Below, piece by piece: positions 50,306-59,825 of a stretch of DNA of 64,000 nucleotides. A program made the position numbers and the translations under genes. Position 1 is the stretch's first letter. Every line of letters begins with the position of its first letter. The notes beneath the pieces are model-generated. The model had not been told where the DNA came from. It worked only from the letters and a program-made list of their open reading frames with translations, and ran no database searches. Source of the stretch: Bacteroidales bacterium (GTDB lineage: Bacteria; Bacteroidota; Bacteroidia; Bacteroidales; UBA932); assembly GCA_017550655.1 (NCBI GenBank), contig JAFZOK010000024.1, forward strand, positions 186,001-250,000. The letters are read 5' to 3'.

Positions 50306-51462
50306 CTATGAAAAACAAAACTCCAAGAGACATTTCCAATATTTGGGACGATATCCGTCCTTACAGGGATGACGAGATACCTGATGCGATGAAACGCATT
50401 GCTGCCGACAAGGATTTCCCTAAGGTCATAGAATATATTTACGGTCCAGAAAAAGTTAAGGAGAAAATCGCGGAGTTTGAATCCTACAAGACGGTTTGCG
50501 AGTTTCAGGAAAAGTTTATGGATGAGGCCATTAAGGCTATTGCCAAAAAGACCACAACAGAATTTACCTGGGACGGTTTCCAGAATCTGGAGAAAGGCAA
50601 GGGCTATCTCTTTGTTTCCAATCACAGGGATATTCTCCTGGATGCGGCCCTGCTTCAGATTGCTCTTCACGACGAGGGACTTGACTGCTCGGAAATAACT
50701 TTCGGAGACAATCTGATGCAGCCCGGCATTGTAACGGACATTGGCAAGAGTAACCGAATGTTCAAGGTAGTAAGGAAGGGTACTACAAAGGATTTTTTCA
50801 AGACATCCCTGCATCTTTCCAGCTATATAAGATATGTGCTTAACGAGCGGAACACTTCTGTCTGGATTGCCCAGCGCAACGGCCGCACCAAGGACGGGGA
50901 CGACAAGACCAGCCAGACCGTTCTCAAGATGTTCTCCCTTTCCGGAGACAGGAACATAGGCACCAACTTCTCCGCCCTGAACATCGTACCTATGGCGATC
51001 TCCTACGAGTGGGAAACATGCATCACGCAGAAAGTGAGGGAACTGTACCTGTCTCAGGAACATCCTTACATCAAGGAAAAAGGAGAGGATTTCCGCAGCA
51101 TTATGGAAGGCATCCTTTCTCCAAAGGGCAAGGTACACATCCAGATCTGCGAGCCGATTACGGCAGAGGAACTCCTTGCCGCCGGCTCCTTGGACCGCAA
51201 CGAGGCTCTGGCCTACATAGCCTCCGTCATAGACAACAGAATCTATAGTGGCTATAAGCTGTTCAACACCAACTACATAGCATTTGACATGCTGTATAAC
51301 ACCTTCAAGTTTACAGACAAGTACACCAAGGAGGAATACAAGAATTTTGCGGATGTGATGCACGCTACCCTTTCAAGATGGAAGGAGAGCATTCTGCCGC
51401 TTATGAACCTCTATCTGAAGGTTTACAGCAATCCGGTCCTGAACAAGCTGAATCTGGAATAA
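50302..51462 (+). CDS. Glycerol-phosphate-type acyltransferase (PlsC/PlsB-like)
   Basis: A 386-residue acyltransferase. The motif VSNHRDILLDAALL (His108, Asp113) is the HX4D box, and WIAQRNGRTKDGDDKTSQ is a second block. The start ATG 50302 overlaps the esterase stop; a longer frame reaching 50179 would lie in the esterase gene. It closes the run of co-directional genes of locus B and ends exactly at the convergent DJ-1 gene. The acceptor is unknown. Confidence 0.8.
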   Translation: MTMKNKTPRDISNIWDDIRPYRDDEIPDAMKRIAADKDFPKVIEYIYGPEKVKEKIAEFESYKTVCEFQEKFMDEAIKAIAKKTTTEFTWDGFQNLEKGKGYLFVSNHRDILLDAALLQIALHDEGLDCSEITFGDNLMQPGIVTDIGKSNRMFKVVRKGTTKDFFKTSLHLSSYIRYVLNERNTSVWIAQRNGRTKDGDDKTSQTVLKMFSLSGDRNIGTNFSALNIVPMAISYEWETCITQKVRELYLSQEHPYIKEKGEDFRSIMEGILSPKGKVHIQICEPITAEELLAAGSLDRNEALAYIASVIDNRIYSGYKLFNTNYIAFDMLYNTFKFTDKYTKEEYKNFADVMHATLSRWKESILPLMNLYLKVYSNPVLNKLNLE

Positions 51463-52029
51463 TCAGCGGATTTCCATTTTTCTTTTAACCTCGGCGATGA
51501 TATCCTCGCTGACAAGAGCCTTTGCGCACTCGAATGCGAACTCAAGGCATACTCCGGCTCCGCGACCGGTGATAAGAAGGCCGTCACGTTCTGTTTTTTC
51601 AGAAGACAGGTCATAGGTTTTTGCTACGGCATCCCTTACGGAGCTGTGGCAGGTTGCCTTTCTGCCGGCCATTATCTCGAAGCCTGCCAGGGCGGACGGA
51701 GCCCCGCAGATTGCTGAGATAAACTTTTCTGCCTTTTCGTATTCTTTCAGAATTAAGCCCACAAGACTGTTTTCCGCCAGATTCCTGTATCCCGGATATC
51801 CTCCCGGCAGAATTACCATATCTCCCTGGATAACAATCCTCTGGATGTCATTTTCTTCGATGAGGAAAGAGTCCGCCTTCAGGAAAACCGAGTGGGAAGA
51901 GGGGACAAGAAGTTCATCGGTCAATGAGACTTTTTCCACCTCCACGCCGCATCTTTCCAGCACGTCTATCGGGGCAGTAGCCTCCAGAATCTCGAATCCA
52001 GGAGCCAGCAAAACAAAAACTTTCTTCAT
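51463..52029 (-). CDS. DJ-1/PfpI-family protein (YajL-like)
   Basis: A 188-residue single-domain protein. APGFEILEATAPIDVL carries the conserved Glu, ILPGGYPGYRNL follows, and the nucleophile-elbow Cys108 sits in AICGAPSAL. A later His (TCHSSVRD) is nearby. Family members deglycate proteins or act as redox chaperones; the exact activity of YajL-like proteins is debated. It is monocistronic, with a -7 box 8 bases before the start codon. Confidence 0.88.
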   Translation of the reverse strand: MKKVFVLLAPGFEILEATAPIDVLERCGVEVEKVSLTDELLVPSSHSVFLKADSFLIEENDIQRIVIQGDMVILPGGYPGYRNLAENSLVGLILKEYEKAEKFISAICGAPSALAGFEIMAGRKATCHSSVRDAVAKTYDLSSEKTERDGLLITGRGAGVCLEFAFECAKALVSEDIIAEVKRKMEIR

Positions 52030-52036
52030 AATGCCA

Positions 52037-52044
52037 CAAAGTTA
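52037..52044 (-). promoter_or_regulatory. Promoter -7 box for the DJ-1 gene
   Basis: TAACTTTG on the minus strand, ending 7 bases before ATG 52029, giving a transcript with almost no leader. Confidence 0.45.
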
Positions 52045-52129
52045 AAAGTTATTCGTCTAAATAATGTACCTTTATAACCGGGATGACATTAATGAAACAA
52101 TCTAAATAATCACTTTTATAATTCCTTTT

Positions 52130-55100
52130 ATGAATCAACTGTTTAAAAGAATCGCTAAGATTGCCGCAACGGCCTTTATGCTTGTGGCTTTTGTTAACGT
52201 GTCCACCGCGCAGCAGGATGTAAGATGGCTGCGCAATCCGGCAATCTCGCCAGACGGATCCCAGATAGTTTTCGGCTATATGGGCAATCTGTATAAAGTT
52301 TCCTCCGAGGGCGGTCTTGCAACCGCAATAACCAGCGGAGACAATTACAACGGTTATCCTGTCTGGAGCAGGGATGGAAAGAATATCGCCTATGCCTCAG
52401 ACCTTTACGGCAACTTTGACGTATTCGTGATGCCTGCTGGCGGCGGCGTTCCCGTTAGGCTTACATATAATTCCACGGCAGACTATCCGTTTGATTTCAC
52501 TCCGGACGGAAAGTATGTCCTCTTCGGAAGCGGCAGGTTTGCTCCGGCCGAGAGCATCCGTTTCCCTTCTTCCATGTTCAAGAACCTTTACAAGATTCCT
52601 GTAGGCGGCGGCCGTCCGATCCTTGTTACCGCAGCCGGTGCAGACGAGGCCAATTTCAACTCGGACGGAAGCAAGATCGTGTTCCAGGACAAGAAGGGCT
52701 ATGAGGATCCTTGGAGAAAGCATCATACTTCTTCAGTTACCCGCGACATCTGGGTTTATGACCTCAAGGCAAACACTTACACCAAGGTCAGCACATACGA
52801 AGGAGAGAACCTGAAGCCTGTGTTCAGTCCTGACGGAAAGGCTGTTTACTATATCTCCGAGATGAAGCTCGGCAAGGCAAACAATGCCCTGAACCTCTTC
52901 AAGCAGGACCTGTCATCCGGAACCAAGACCCAGCTGACAGACTTCAAGGACTTCCCTGTAAGGGAGATCAGCATCGCAAAGAACGGAACCATTTCCTTTG
53001 TCTGGAAGGGTGACATCTACACCATCAAGGACGGCCAGAAAGCAAAGAAACTGAACATCTACATTGCCGACAATGCCGGTTACCAGAAGATAAAGAACCT
53101 GAATATCAACAACGCCACCGAGATGGCTGTTAGCCCGAGCGGAAAGGAAATCGCCCTGATCAACCGCGGCGAGCTCTTCGTTGTTGGAGTAAACGACGGC
53201 CGCACCAAGAGAATCACCAACACTGCATACCAGGAGAGGATGATTACCTGGGCTCCTGACGGAAAGGCCATTTACTATTCCGCTGAAGTTGACGGCAACT
53301 GGAACATAATGAAGGCTACCCTGAAAGATACCACGGAGAAGTATTTCTACGCTTCCACCCTTGTAAATATAGACAAGGTTGTTGCAGACGGCAAGGACAA
53401 CTTCCAGCCGGACATTTCTCCTGACGGAAAGAAACTGGCTTATGTCAGTGAGCGCAACACCCTGAAGGTTATGGACCTGAAGAGCAAGAAGACCGTCACA
53501 GTTCTGCCTAAGGGCCATAACCATTCTTATCGCGACGGAGACTGGGATTTCGAGTGGAGTCCTGACAGCAAGTGGCTTCTGGTTGATGACCAGAAGAACA
53601 TGATGAGAGGCGGCGCTACCGCACTTATCAGCGCCGAGGGCGGTGAAATCCGCTATCCTGTCAACAGCGCCTACGGAGAAATTGGCGCCCAGTTCGGATT
53701 CGGCGGCCAGGCAATGACTTACATCGGCGGTCGCGGACAGAGAGGCGGCGGAAGCGTCAAGGCCGCTTTCTTCGACAAGGAATCATACGACAAGTTCATG
53801 CTCAGCAAGGATGACTTCGAGCTTCTGGAAGAGAAGGAAAAGGGCGAGAAGAAGCCGGACGGAAAACCGGGAGAAAAGCCAGGCGACAAGAAAGACGTAA
53901 AGCCGGGCGACAAACCTGGTCCTGGAGGTCCTGGCGGTCCAAAGAAACCGGAGAAGAAAGAGGTTAAGCCAATCGTATTTGACGATTTTGACCTTATCGA
54001 GACAAGAATAGCCGATATCCGCACAGAGGGAAGTCCAGTGGCCTATTTCCTTACAAAGGACGGCAAGAAAATGTATTATGTGCGTACCGGCGAGAAGGGA
54101 ATGGAACTCTGGAGCACCGATACCCGCAGCCGCGAGAGCAAGAGGGTTGGCCAGGGTTCTCTTGGCGGAATGATTTCCGCAGCAGAGTTGAGCCAGGACG
54201 AAAAGAGCCTGTTCGCCCTCCGCAACGGGTCTCCTGTAAAGATTGACCTGATGAGCGGTATGCCAAAGCCTATTATGATTGCAGGCAAGATGGAACTTGA
54301 TGCAGCCGGTGAGCGCGCCTATATGTTCGACCACATGTGGCTCCAGGTTACCAAGAAGTTCTACGATCCTACCATTCACGGAATCAACTGGAAGATGTAT
54401 CACGACGAATATGCAAAGTTCCTCCCTTACATCAACAACAACTATGATTTCCAGGTTCTTTTGAGCGAACTCCTTGGTGAGCTCAACGCTTCCCACACCG
54501 GCGGCCGCTACTATGCAAACAGGGTTCTTACCGGAGGAGACGTTACCGCTAACTTTGGCATGCTCTTCGACGAGACCTACACCGGAGAGGGCATCAAGGT
54601 TTCCGCTATCATCCCTGGCGGCCCTGCAGACAAGCTCTCCAACAAGATCCGTCCTGGTGACATTATCACCGCAATAAACGGAGAGAGCATCCCTGCTTCC
54701 GAGAACTACAACAAGTACCTCAACAACATCGCCAACGCAAATACCGTTGTTACCGTAAAATCCACCGCGGGCAATACCTTCACCCAGACTCTCCGCCCTG
54801 TTGCAGAGTCAAGTCTGAGCCATCTGGTTTACGAGTGGTGGGTTAGAAGATGCGAGGAGATGGTTGACAAGCTTTCCGGCGGCAAGATCGGTTATGTCCA
54901 CGTTGAGGGCATGAACCAGCAGAGCTATCAGGTTATCTACAACCGCCTGATGGGCAAGCACGCAAAGAAGGAGGCAGTAATCGTCGACACAAGATTCAAC
55001 GGCGGAGGATGGCTCCACGACGAACTTGTCACCCTGCTCGGTGCAAAGACATATATGCGCTACGCTCCTCAGGGAGACCTGCTGGATGACGGAGAGCCTC

Positions 55101-55438
55101 TGGGAAGATGGCAGAAGCCAAGCGCAGTCCTGACCTGCGAGGGCAACTACTCGGACGCTTTCATGTTCCCGTTCGTATATCAGCAGAACGGAATCGGAAA
55201 GGTTTACGGTATGCCTGTTCCGGGTACCGGTACCGCAGTCTGGTGGGAGACACAGATAGATCCTGCCATAGTATTCGGTATCCCTATGATCGGCTCTATG
55301 GGAACAGACGGCAAGGTTACCGAGAACAAGCAGTTTGAGCCTGACGTAAAGGTTGAACTTCCTTACAACGACTTCCTTTCCGGCAAGGACCCTCAGCTGG
55401 AAGCAGCCGTTAAAGGCCTCCTGAAGGAAATCAAGTAA
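52130..55438 (+). CDS. Tricorn-like S41 protease with beta-propeller and PDZ domains
   Basis: A 1102-residue exported protease with signal peptide (FMLVAFVNVSTAQ). Order: tricorn-type beta-propeller blades (AISPDGSQIVFGY and ISPDGKKLAYVSE), a Gly/Pro/Lys-rich linker (about residues 575-615), a helical core domain, a PDZ domain (about 810-890) and the C-terminal S41 peptidase. The catalytic Ser1008 is in GNYSDAFMFP, and the VDTRFNGGGWLHD loop precedes it. In archaea, tricorn cleaves proteasome peptides; the bacterial exported type acts on periplasmic peptides. A predicted rho-independent hairpin follows 19 bases after the stop. The gene is monocistronic. Confidence 0.93.
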   Translation: MNQLFKRIAKIAATAFMLVAFVNVSTAQQDVRWLRNPAISPDGSQIVFGYMGNLYKVSSEGGLATAITSGDNYNGYPVWSRDGKNIAYASDLYGNFDVFVMPAGGGVPVRLTYNSTADYPFDFTPDGKYVLFGSGRFAPAESIRFPSSMFKNLYKIPVGGGRPILVTAAGADEANFNSDGSKIVFQDKKGYEDPWRKHHTSSVTRDIWVYDLKANTYTKVSTYEGENLKPVFSPDGKAVYYISEMKLGKANNALNLFKQDLSSGTKTQLTDFKDFPVREISIAKNGTISFVWKGDIYTIKDGQKAKKLNIYIADNAGYQKIKNLNINNATEMAVSPSGKEIALINRGELFVVGVNDGRTKRITNTAYQERMITWAPDGKAIYYSAEVDGNWNIMKATLKDTTEKYFYASTLVNIDKVVADGKDNFQPDISPDGKKLAYVSERNTLKVMDLKSKKTVTVLPKGHNHSYRDGDWDFEWSPDSKWLLVDDQKNMMRGGATALISAEGGEIRYPVNSAYGEIGAQFGFGGQAMTYIGGRGQRGGGSVKAAFFDKESYDKFMLSKDDFELLEEKEKGEKKPDGKPGEKPGDKKDVKPGDKPGPGGPGGPKKPEKKEVKPIVFDDFDLIETRIADIRTEGSPVAYFLTKDGKKMYYVRTGEKGMELWSTDTRSRESKRVGQGSLGGMISAAELSQDEKSLFALRNGSPVKIDLMSGMPKPIMIAGKMELDAAGERAYMFDHMWLQVTKKFYDPTIHGINWKMYHDEYAKFLPYINNNYDFQVLLSELLGELNASHTGGRYYANRVLTGGDVTANFGMLFDETYTGEGIKVSAIIPGGPADKLSNKIRPGDIITAINGESIPASENYNKYLNNIANANTVVTVKSTAGNTFTQTLRPVAESSLSHLVYEWWVRRCEEMVDKLSGGKIGYVHVEGMNQQSYQVIYNRLMGKHAKKEAVIVDTRFNGGGWLHDELVTLLGAKTYMRYAPQGDLLDDGEPLGRWQKPSAVLTCEGNYSDAFMFPFVYQQNGIGKVYGMPVPGTGTAVWWETQIDPAIVFGIPMIGSMGTDGKVTENKQFEPDVKVELPYNDFLSGKDPQLEAAVKGLLKEIK

Positions 55439-55456
55439 CCTGATACGGCATTGGAA

Positions 55457-55490
55457 GAAAAGGCTGGCAAAAACGCCAGCCTTTTCTTTT
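55457..55490 (+). terminator. Intrinsic terminator after the tricorn-like gene
   Basis: Arms 55457-55468 and 55475-55486 are 12-base perfect inverted repeats (GC core GGCTGGC) around a 6-base loop, with T-rich sequence after it. It ends the 52130-55438 transcript just before the AMP nucleosidase promoter. Confidence 0.92.
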
Positions 55491-55506
55491 ATGGCTAAAG
55501 ATATTG

Positions 55507-55514
55507 TATATTTG
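55507..55514 (+). promoter_or_regulatory. Promoter -7 box for AMP nucleosidase
   Basis: TATATTTG, an exact consensus match, 25 bases before ATG 55540. It also argues against the in-frame upstream start at 55504. Confidence 0.55.
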
Positions 55515-55539
55515 CAGTAACACTAAAAAGGATACGGCT

Positions 55540-56352
55540 ATGGAACAGGAGAACATTTTAGCCCAGGTTTCCGGGCAGGAGAAGAAAGATCTAATTGCAA
55601 GCAACTGGCTTCCAAGATATACCAAGAGGAAGCTGGAGGATTTCACAGACTGCATCCTGCTTACGAACTTTGACAAGTACCTGCATCTGTTCGCCAAGAA
55701 ATTCGGCGTCAAGATTGTTGGACAGGACTCCAATATGCCTAATGCCAGCGCAGAAGGCATTACAATCATAAACTTTGGAATGGGCAGTCCTAATGCCGCC
55801 ACCATAATGGACCTTTTGAGTGTTGTCCATCCTAGAGCCTGCCTTTTCCTGGGCAAGTGCGGCGGAATAGACAAGCATACAAAAATCGGTGATCTGATCC
55901 TTCCTCTTGCAGCCATCAGGGGCGAGGGAACTTCAAATGACTATTATCCTCTGGTAGTTCCTGCCCTGCCGGCCTTCATGCTTCAGAGAGCTATTTCCTC
56001 AGCGATCCGAGACCATGGCCTGGACTACTGGACAGGAACGGTATTCACCACCAACAGAAGGCTTTGGGAGCACGACGAGGATTTCAAGAAATATCTTGCA
56101 TCCACCCGTGCGATGGGAGTGGATATGGAAACGGCTACGCTTTTCATCTGCGGTTTTGCAAACCATATTCCTACCGGCGCCCTCCTTCTTGTCTCCGACC
56201 AGCCGATGATTCCTGAAGGCATCAAGACCGAGGAGAGCGACAAGGTTGTAACCAAGAACTATGTTGAAGACCATCTCCAGATGGGAATAGACGCTCTTAG
56301 GAAGATCATTGAGGACAACCGCACCGTAAAGCATCTGAAATACGACTGGTAA
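55540..56352 (+). CDS. amn: AMP nucleosidase (short Bacteroidota form)
   Basis: A 270-residue enzyme that splits AMP to adenine and ribose-5-phosphate. Its motifs are INFGMGSPNAATIMDLL, FLGKCGGIDKHTKIGDLILP, RGEGTSNDYYP and ATRAMGVDMETATLFICGFANHI. The short length (no N-terminal regulatory domain as in E. coli Amn) matches the Bacteroidota form. The ATG at 55540 starts the protein. The Nudix gene begins 4 bases downstream. Confidence 0.92.
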   Translation: MEQENILAQVSGQEKKDLIASNWLPRYTKRKLEDFTDCILLTNFDKYLHLFAKKFGVKIVGQDSNMPNASAEGITIINFGMGSPNAATIMDLLSVVHPRACLFLGKCGGIDKHTKIGDLILPLAAIRGEGTSNDYYPLVVPALPAFMLQRAISSAIRDHGLDYWTGTVFTTNRRLWEHDEDFKKYLASTRAMGVDMETATLFICGFANHIPTGALLLVSDQPMIPEGIKTEESDKVVTKNYVEDHLQMGIDALRKIIEDNRTVKHLKYDW

Positions 56353-56356
56353 GCTG

Positions 56357-56746
56357 ATGAAAACCATAGAAGTAGTAGCGGCCGTCATAGTAAGGGACGG
56401 CCGTGTTTTTGCCACTCAGCGGGGCTACGGGGATTTCAAGGATTTCTGGGAATTTCCCGGAGGAAAGATGGAACCTGGAGAAAACCGGGAAGATGCCCTC
56501 AAGAGGGAAATCCGGGAAGAACTTGAGGCCGAAATTTCCGTGGATTCATTTATCGATACCGTAGAATACGATTATCCGAAATTCCATCTGATTCTCCACT
56601 GCTTCCTGTGCAGTCTGGAGACAAAAGAAGTTCATCTGCTTGAGCACGAATCTTCACGATGGCTTTCTGCAGATGAACTCGATAGTGTAGACTGGCTTCC
56701 CGCCGATCTTTCAGTTATTGGACAAATAAAAAAACTGCTAACCTGA
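56357..56746 (+). CDS. Nudix hydrolase (MutT-like)
   Basis: A 129-residue Nudix protein. The box GGKMEPGENREDALKREI (then REELEAEI) gives GX5EX7REUXEE. The start KTIEVVAAVIVRDGRVFATQR and the FWEFPGGK segment place it with MutT/CTP-pyrophosphatase types that clean oxidised or non-canonical nucleotides. It is coupled to AMP nucleosidase, which is consistent with nucleotide metabolism. Confidence 0.92.
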   Translation: MKTIEVVAAVIVRDGRVFATQRGYGDFKDFWEFPGGKMEPGENREDALKREIREELEAEISVDSFIDTVEYDYPKFHLILHCFLCSLETKEVHLLEHESSRWLSADELDSVDWLPADLSVIGQIKKLLT

Positions 56747-56752
56747 CTCCTT

Positions 56753-58225
56753 TTATTTTTCCTGCAAACCCTTAATCCTCTGCACAATTCCATCCACCTG
56801 CTCTTTAGAATAACCCCAGCAGTGGGCACTGGATCGTTTAGGGTTTGTCAGGAACTGGTTAAGCCATTTCTTTGCAAGGTCTGGCTTGCGGAAGGAATAG
56901 CCATAGTTGCGATTGAGTCCCATGCACTCATCGCCGGCATATACGCACGCTAGCATAAACTGGCAATTGGCGTCGAGTGGAGCGGCGGCAAGAAGTAGCG
57001 GCAGTACATCGACGGCAACATGGTCTGAGATAGTGGTGCCGTCAAACAGGGCGGAGCCCAAGCTGAAGAAAGTAGCCTTGTGGCAGTAAACGCATATAGC
57101 GCCAAGCCATCCTTCTTTGGCCAGACGCTCAAGGAGGTCAAAATCAAGATTTTCGAAGTAACCATCGCCGGTGTAACCGGCCGGATTGCCACTTTTAAGC
57201 TTTATGGGCTTCTCTATGTTTTTTATAGCGAGAAGGCCTGCCTCTGTGCTTAATGCTGCACTTGACCCAGGTTTTGCGTACTGCTTGGCAATCTCGTACA
57301 GAACTTGTGCAGAGTTGATGCGTACATCGCCGCCTAAGCCAAGGCGCATGCATTGCGCTCCGTAGAAGATAGCATCGGCGTTGCAGAAATTAAGGCCGGG
57401 CTTAAGTGCCCATTCCAGAACCCTTGTATACTTCTTGTTCTTATAAAGTTGTTCAGCAACAGCTGAGAGAGAAGTCTGGTCTCCTATAGAAGCCAGTTGG
57501 ATAATCTCTTTGTTGCCAGGATTTTTCCAGCTGTCGCTTTCGCGTAATTTCTTGTAGTAGGACTCAAGATTCAGAAGATCGTCCGGGCGTAATGGGTTAC
57601 CAAATACATCATAGGCAAAGACTCTATCACTTCCATTTTCACGCGCCTTAATGCAGTAGTATTTAGTTTTGCCAACCTCGGCGGACTCAAACCAGGCATA
57701 TTGGTAAGGACCGTTCATTATCGTGTAATATGCAGGGTCTTCAAACTGCAGCAGAATGTCGCAGCCGTTGCCGTCTTTCCTGGAAATGCCGGCTAACTCG
57801 TGAATACCGGACGATGTAAGCGAATACCACATTATCGTCTTGTCCGTGGCGCGGGTTATCTGGCGTCCGTCAAGATCAAAGAGAATGTTCTCGCCGTTAA
57901 GAAGTGCACGGAAGACGGGATCCTTGGATTCAAAAGAATTCTCGTAGAACTTGCGCACGATAAAGATATCGTCGAATTTCAAGGGCAGCACTACAAGATC
58001 CTCAAGAGATTCGGGAGTATATAGGTAAATATAATCCCAGTCTATTTTGTCCTTGAAGATTCCAAGCTTGGCTGTCTTGTTGTTACGGACAGCATACAGT
58101 TTTCCGTCCAAGATAGGGTTGAAAACCAGATTGTTCTTCAGAGAAGATATATCATCCTGGGCAAAAAGCCCTGTGAAAGATAAAACTAAAAGCAGAACGG
58201 CTCCTAGAAATCTTGTTTTCATCAT
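56753..58225 (-). CDS. Exported protein of unknown function
   Basis: A 490-residue protein from ATG 58225; the frame extends to a GTG at 58300 inside the ATPase gene, which is rejected because the MMKTRFLGAVLLLVLSFTGLFAQ leader starts at 58225. The middle (about 70-240) has many Asn, Tyr and Asp positions, and the C-terminal half is helical with LLAAAPLDANCQFMLACVYAGDE, resembling Sel1/TPR-like pairs. There is no catalytic motif. It lies 13 bases after the HerA-like ATPase on the minus strand, so they may share a transcript. Confidence 0.6.
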   Translation of the reverse strand: MMKTRFLGAVLLLVLSFTGLFAQDDISSLKNNLVFNPILDGKLYAVRNNKTAKLGIFKDKIDWDYIYLYTPESLEDLVVLPLKFDDIFIVRKFYENSFESKDPVFRALLNGENILFDLDGRQITRATDKTIMWYSLTSSGIHELAGISRKDGNGCDILLQFEDPAYYTIMNGPYQYAWFESAEVGKTKYYCIKARENGSDRVFAYDVFGNPLRPDDLLNLESYYKKLRESDSWKNPGNKEIIQLASIGDQTSLSAVAEQLYKNKKYTRVLEWALKPGLNFCNADAIFYGAQCMRLGLGGDVRINSAQVLYEIAKQYAKPGSSAALSTEAGLLAIKNIEKPIKLKSGNPAGYTGDGYFENLDFDLLERLAKEGWLGAICVYCHKATFFSLGSALFDGTTISDHVAVDVLPLLLAAAPLDANCQFMLACVYAGDECMGLNRNYGYSFRKPDLAKKWLNQFLTNPKRSSAHCWGYSKEQVDGIVQRIKGLQEK

Positions 58226-58238
58226 GAGGGTTTTATGA

Positions 58239-59810
58239 CTATTTGATAAGGTTGCCCAGAATGTCTCTGGTGAGAGTTCTGGTGGCGGCGCTGGTAGCAC
58301 TCTTTACAATGGATTTGCCGGCGCTGGTCTTGCTCTTCTTTCCGGTTATCTTGTTGCCGATGAAGGTAGCAAGGGTTGCGGTAACGGCTGTCACCACGGC
58401 CTTCCATATCTTGCTCCAGACGCTCTTGCCTTTCTTCTTGGATTTCTCCTTTTCCTTTTTCTCTTTTTCTTTCTGCTTTTCAGCTTCTTCCTGAGCCTTC
58501 TTCTTTTCCTCTTCTTCCTTCAAGGTCTGGGCCAGAAGAGCTTCAAAGGCGCTCTCGCGGTCAACGATCTTGTCGTATTTTCCGAAGAGTCTGGAAGACT
58601 TGATAATCTGGCTTCTCTGGCTCTCGTCAATAGGGCCTATCTGGCTGAGAGGGAAGAGAATCTTGGAATTCTCAACTACTCGCGGAGCTCCCTTTTCGTC
58701 CAGGAAGGAAACAAGAGCCTCTCCGGTTCCGAGGTTCATGATCGCATCCTCGGTCTTGAAGGCAGGGTTGGCGCGGAATGTCTCCGCTGCAACCTTGACT
58801 GCCTTCTGGTCCTTAGGGGTATAAGCCCTGAGGGCATGCTGGATGCGGTTTCCGAGCTGGCCGAGAATGACTTCAGGAATGTCCGTAGGAAGCTGGGAGA
58901 TAAAATAAACTCCCACGCCCTTTGAACGGATGAGGCGGATTACCTGCTCAATCTTGTCTGTCAGGCTCTTGGTCGTGCCCTCGAACAGCATGTGGGCCTC
59001 ATCGAAGAAGAACACCAGCTTAGGGAAGTCAAGGTCTCCGACTTCAGGAAGAGTGGTGTAGAGTTCGCTCAGCAGCCACAGCAGGAAGGTGGAATAGAGC
59101 TTAGGGTTGTGCATCAGCTTGTCGGCCGCAAGCACGTTCATTATACCCTTGCCCGTAGCCATATCCACCTGCAGCAGGTCCATAATGTCGAATGCAGGTT
59201 CTGCGAAGAAGTTGTTACCGCCCTGGTTCTCAAGTGTAAGCAGGGAACGCTGGATGGCTCCGATGCTCTGCTGGGAGATGTTGCCGTAGAGGGTGGTGTA
59301 CTCTGCAGCGTGCTGCCCGATGTAGTTGAGCATTGAGCGCAGGTCCTTGATATCGTCAAGAAGGAGGCCTTTTTCATCGGCGATGCGGAACAGAATATTC
59401 AGCACTCCCTCCTGGGTATCGTTGAGTTCAAGGATACGGCTCAGAAGCTGAGGGCCCATCCTGGAGATGGTGCTTCTCATAGGATGGCCCTGCTCTCCGA
59501 ACACGTCAAAGAACCTTACCGGGCAAGCCTGGTACTGCGGATCCGGAATGCCGAACTCGTCCTTGCGCTTCTCGATGAAGCCGCTGGTCTTTCCTGCCTG
59601 GCTGATTCCGGAAAGGTCGCCTTTCATATCCGCCATAAAGCAAGGTACTCCCACCTGGCAGAAGCTCTCTGCCATAACTTGCAGGGAAACAGTCTTTCCG
59701 GTACCTGTAGCACCGGCAATCAGGCCGTGGCGGTTGGCCATCTTTCCAACCAGACTTATTGGGCCGTTTTCGCAGTGGGCTATGTAGAGCCCGCGTTCTT
59801 TGTCGTACAT
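58239..59810 (-). CDS. HerA-like ATPase (DUF853, YjgR-like)
   Basis: A 523-residue ATPase of the HerA/FtsK superfamily. Walker A GATGTGKT is at 33-40 and Walker [12 protein letters not shown] is near 255. A signature region [21 protein letters not shown] follows. The C-terminal part is a Lys/Glu-rich coiled coil (about 425-455), followed by an Ala/Thr-rich segment. The cellular role of this family is unknown; HerA proteins pump or resect DNA, but this group lacks the usual NurA partner. The gene is between the CoA-transferase and an unknown exported protein. Confidence 0.87.
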   Translation of the reverse strand: MYDKERGLYIAHCENGPISLVGKMANRHGLIAGATGTGKTVSLQVMAESFCQVGVPCFMADMKGDLSGISQAGKTSGFIEKRKDEFGIPDPQYQACPVRFFDVFGEQGHPMRSTISRMGPQLLSRILELNDTQEGVLNILFRIADEKGLLLDDIKDLRSMLNYIGQHAAEYTTLYGNISQQSIGAIQRSLLTLENQGGNNFFAEPAFDIMDLLQVDMATGKGIMNVLAADKLMHNPKLYSTFLLWLLSELYTTLPEVGDLDFPKLVFFFDEAHMLFEGTTKSLTDKIEQVIRLIRSKGVGVYFISQLPTDIPEVILGQLGNRIQHALRAYTPKDQKAVKVAAETFRANPAFKTEDAIMNLGTGEALVSFLDEKGAPRVVENSKILFPLSQIGPIDESQRSQIIKSSRLFGKYDKIVDRESAFEALLAQTLKEEEEKKKAQEEAEKQKEKEKKEKEKSKKKGKSVWSKIWKAVVTAVTATLATFIGNKITGKKSKTSAGKSIVKSATSAATRTLTRDILGNLIK

Positions 59811-59825
59811 TATTGAGTCAGTTTG

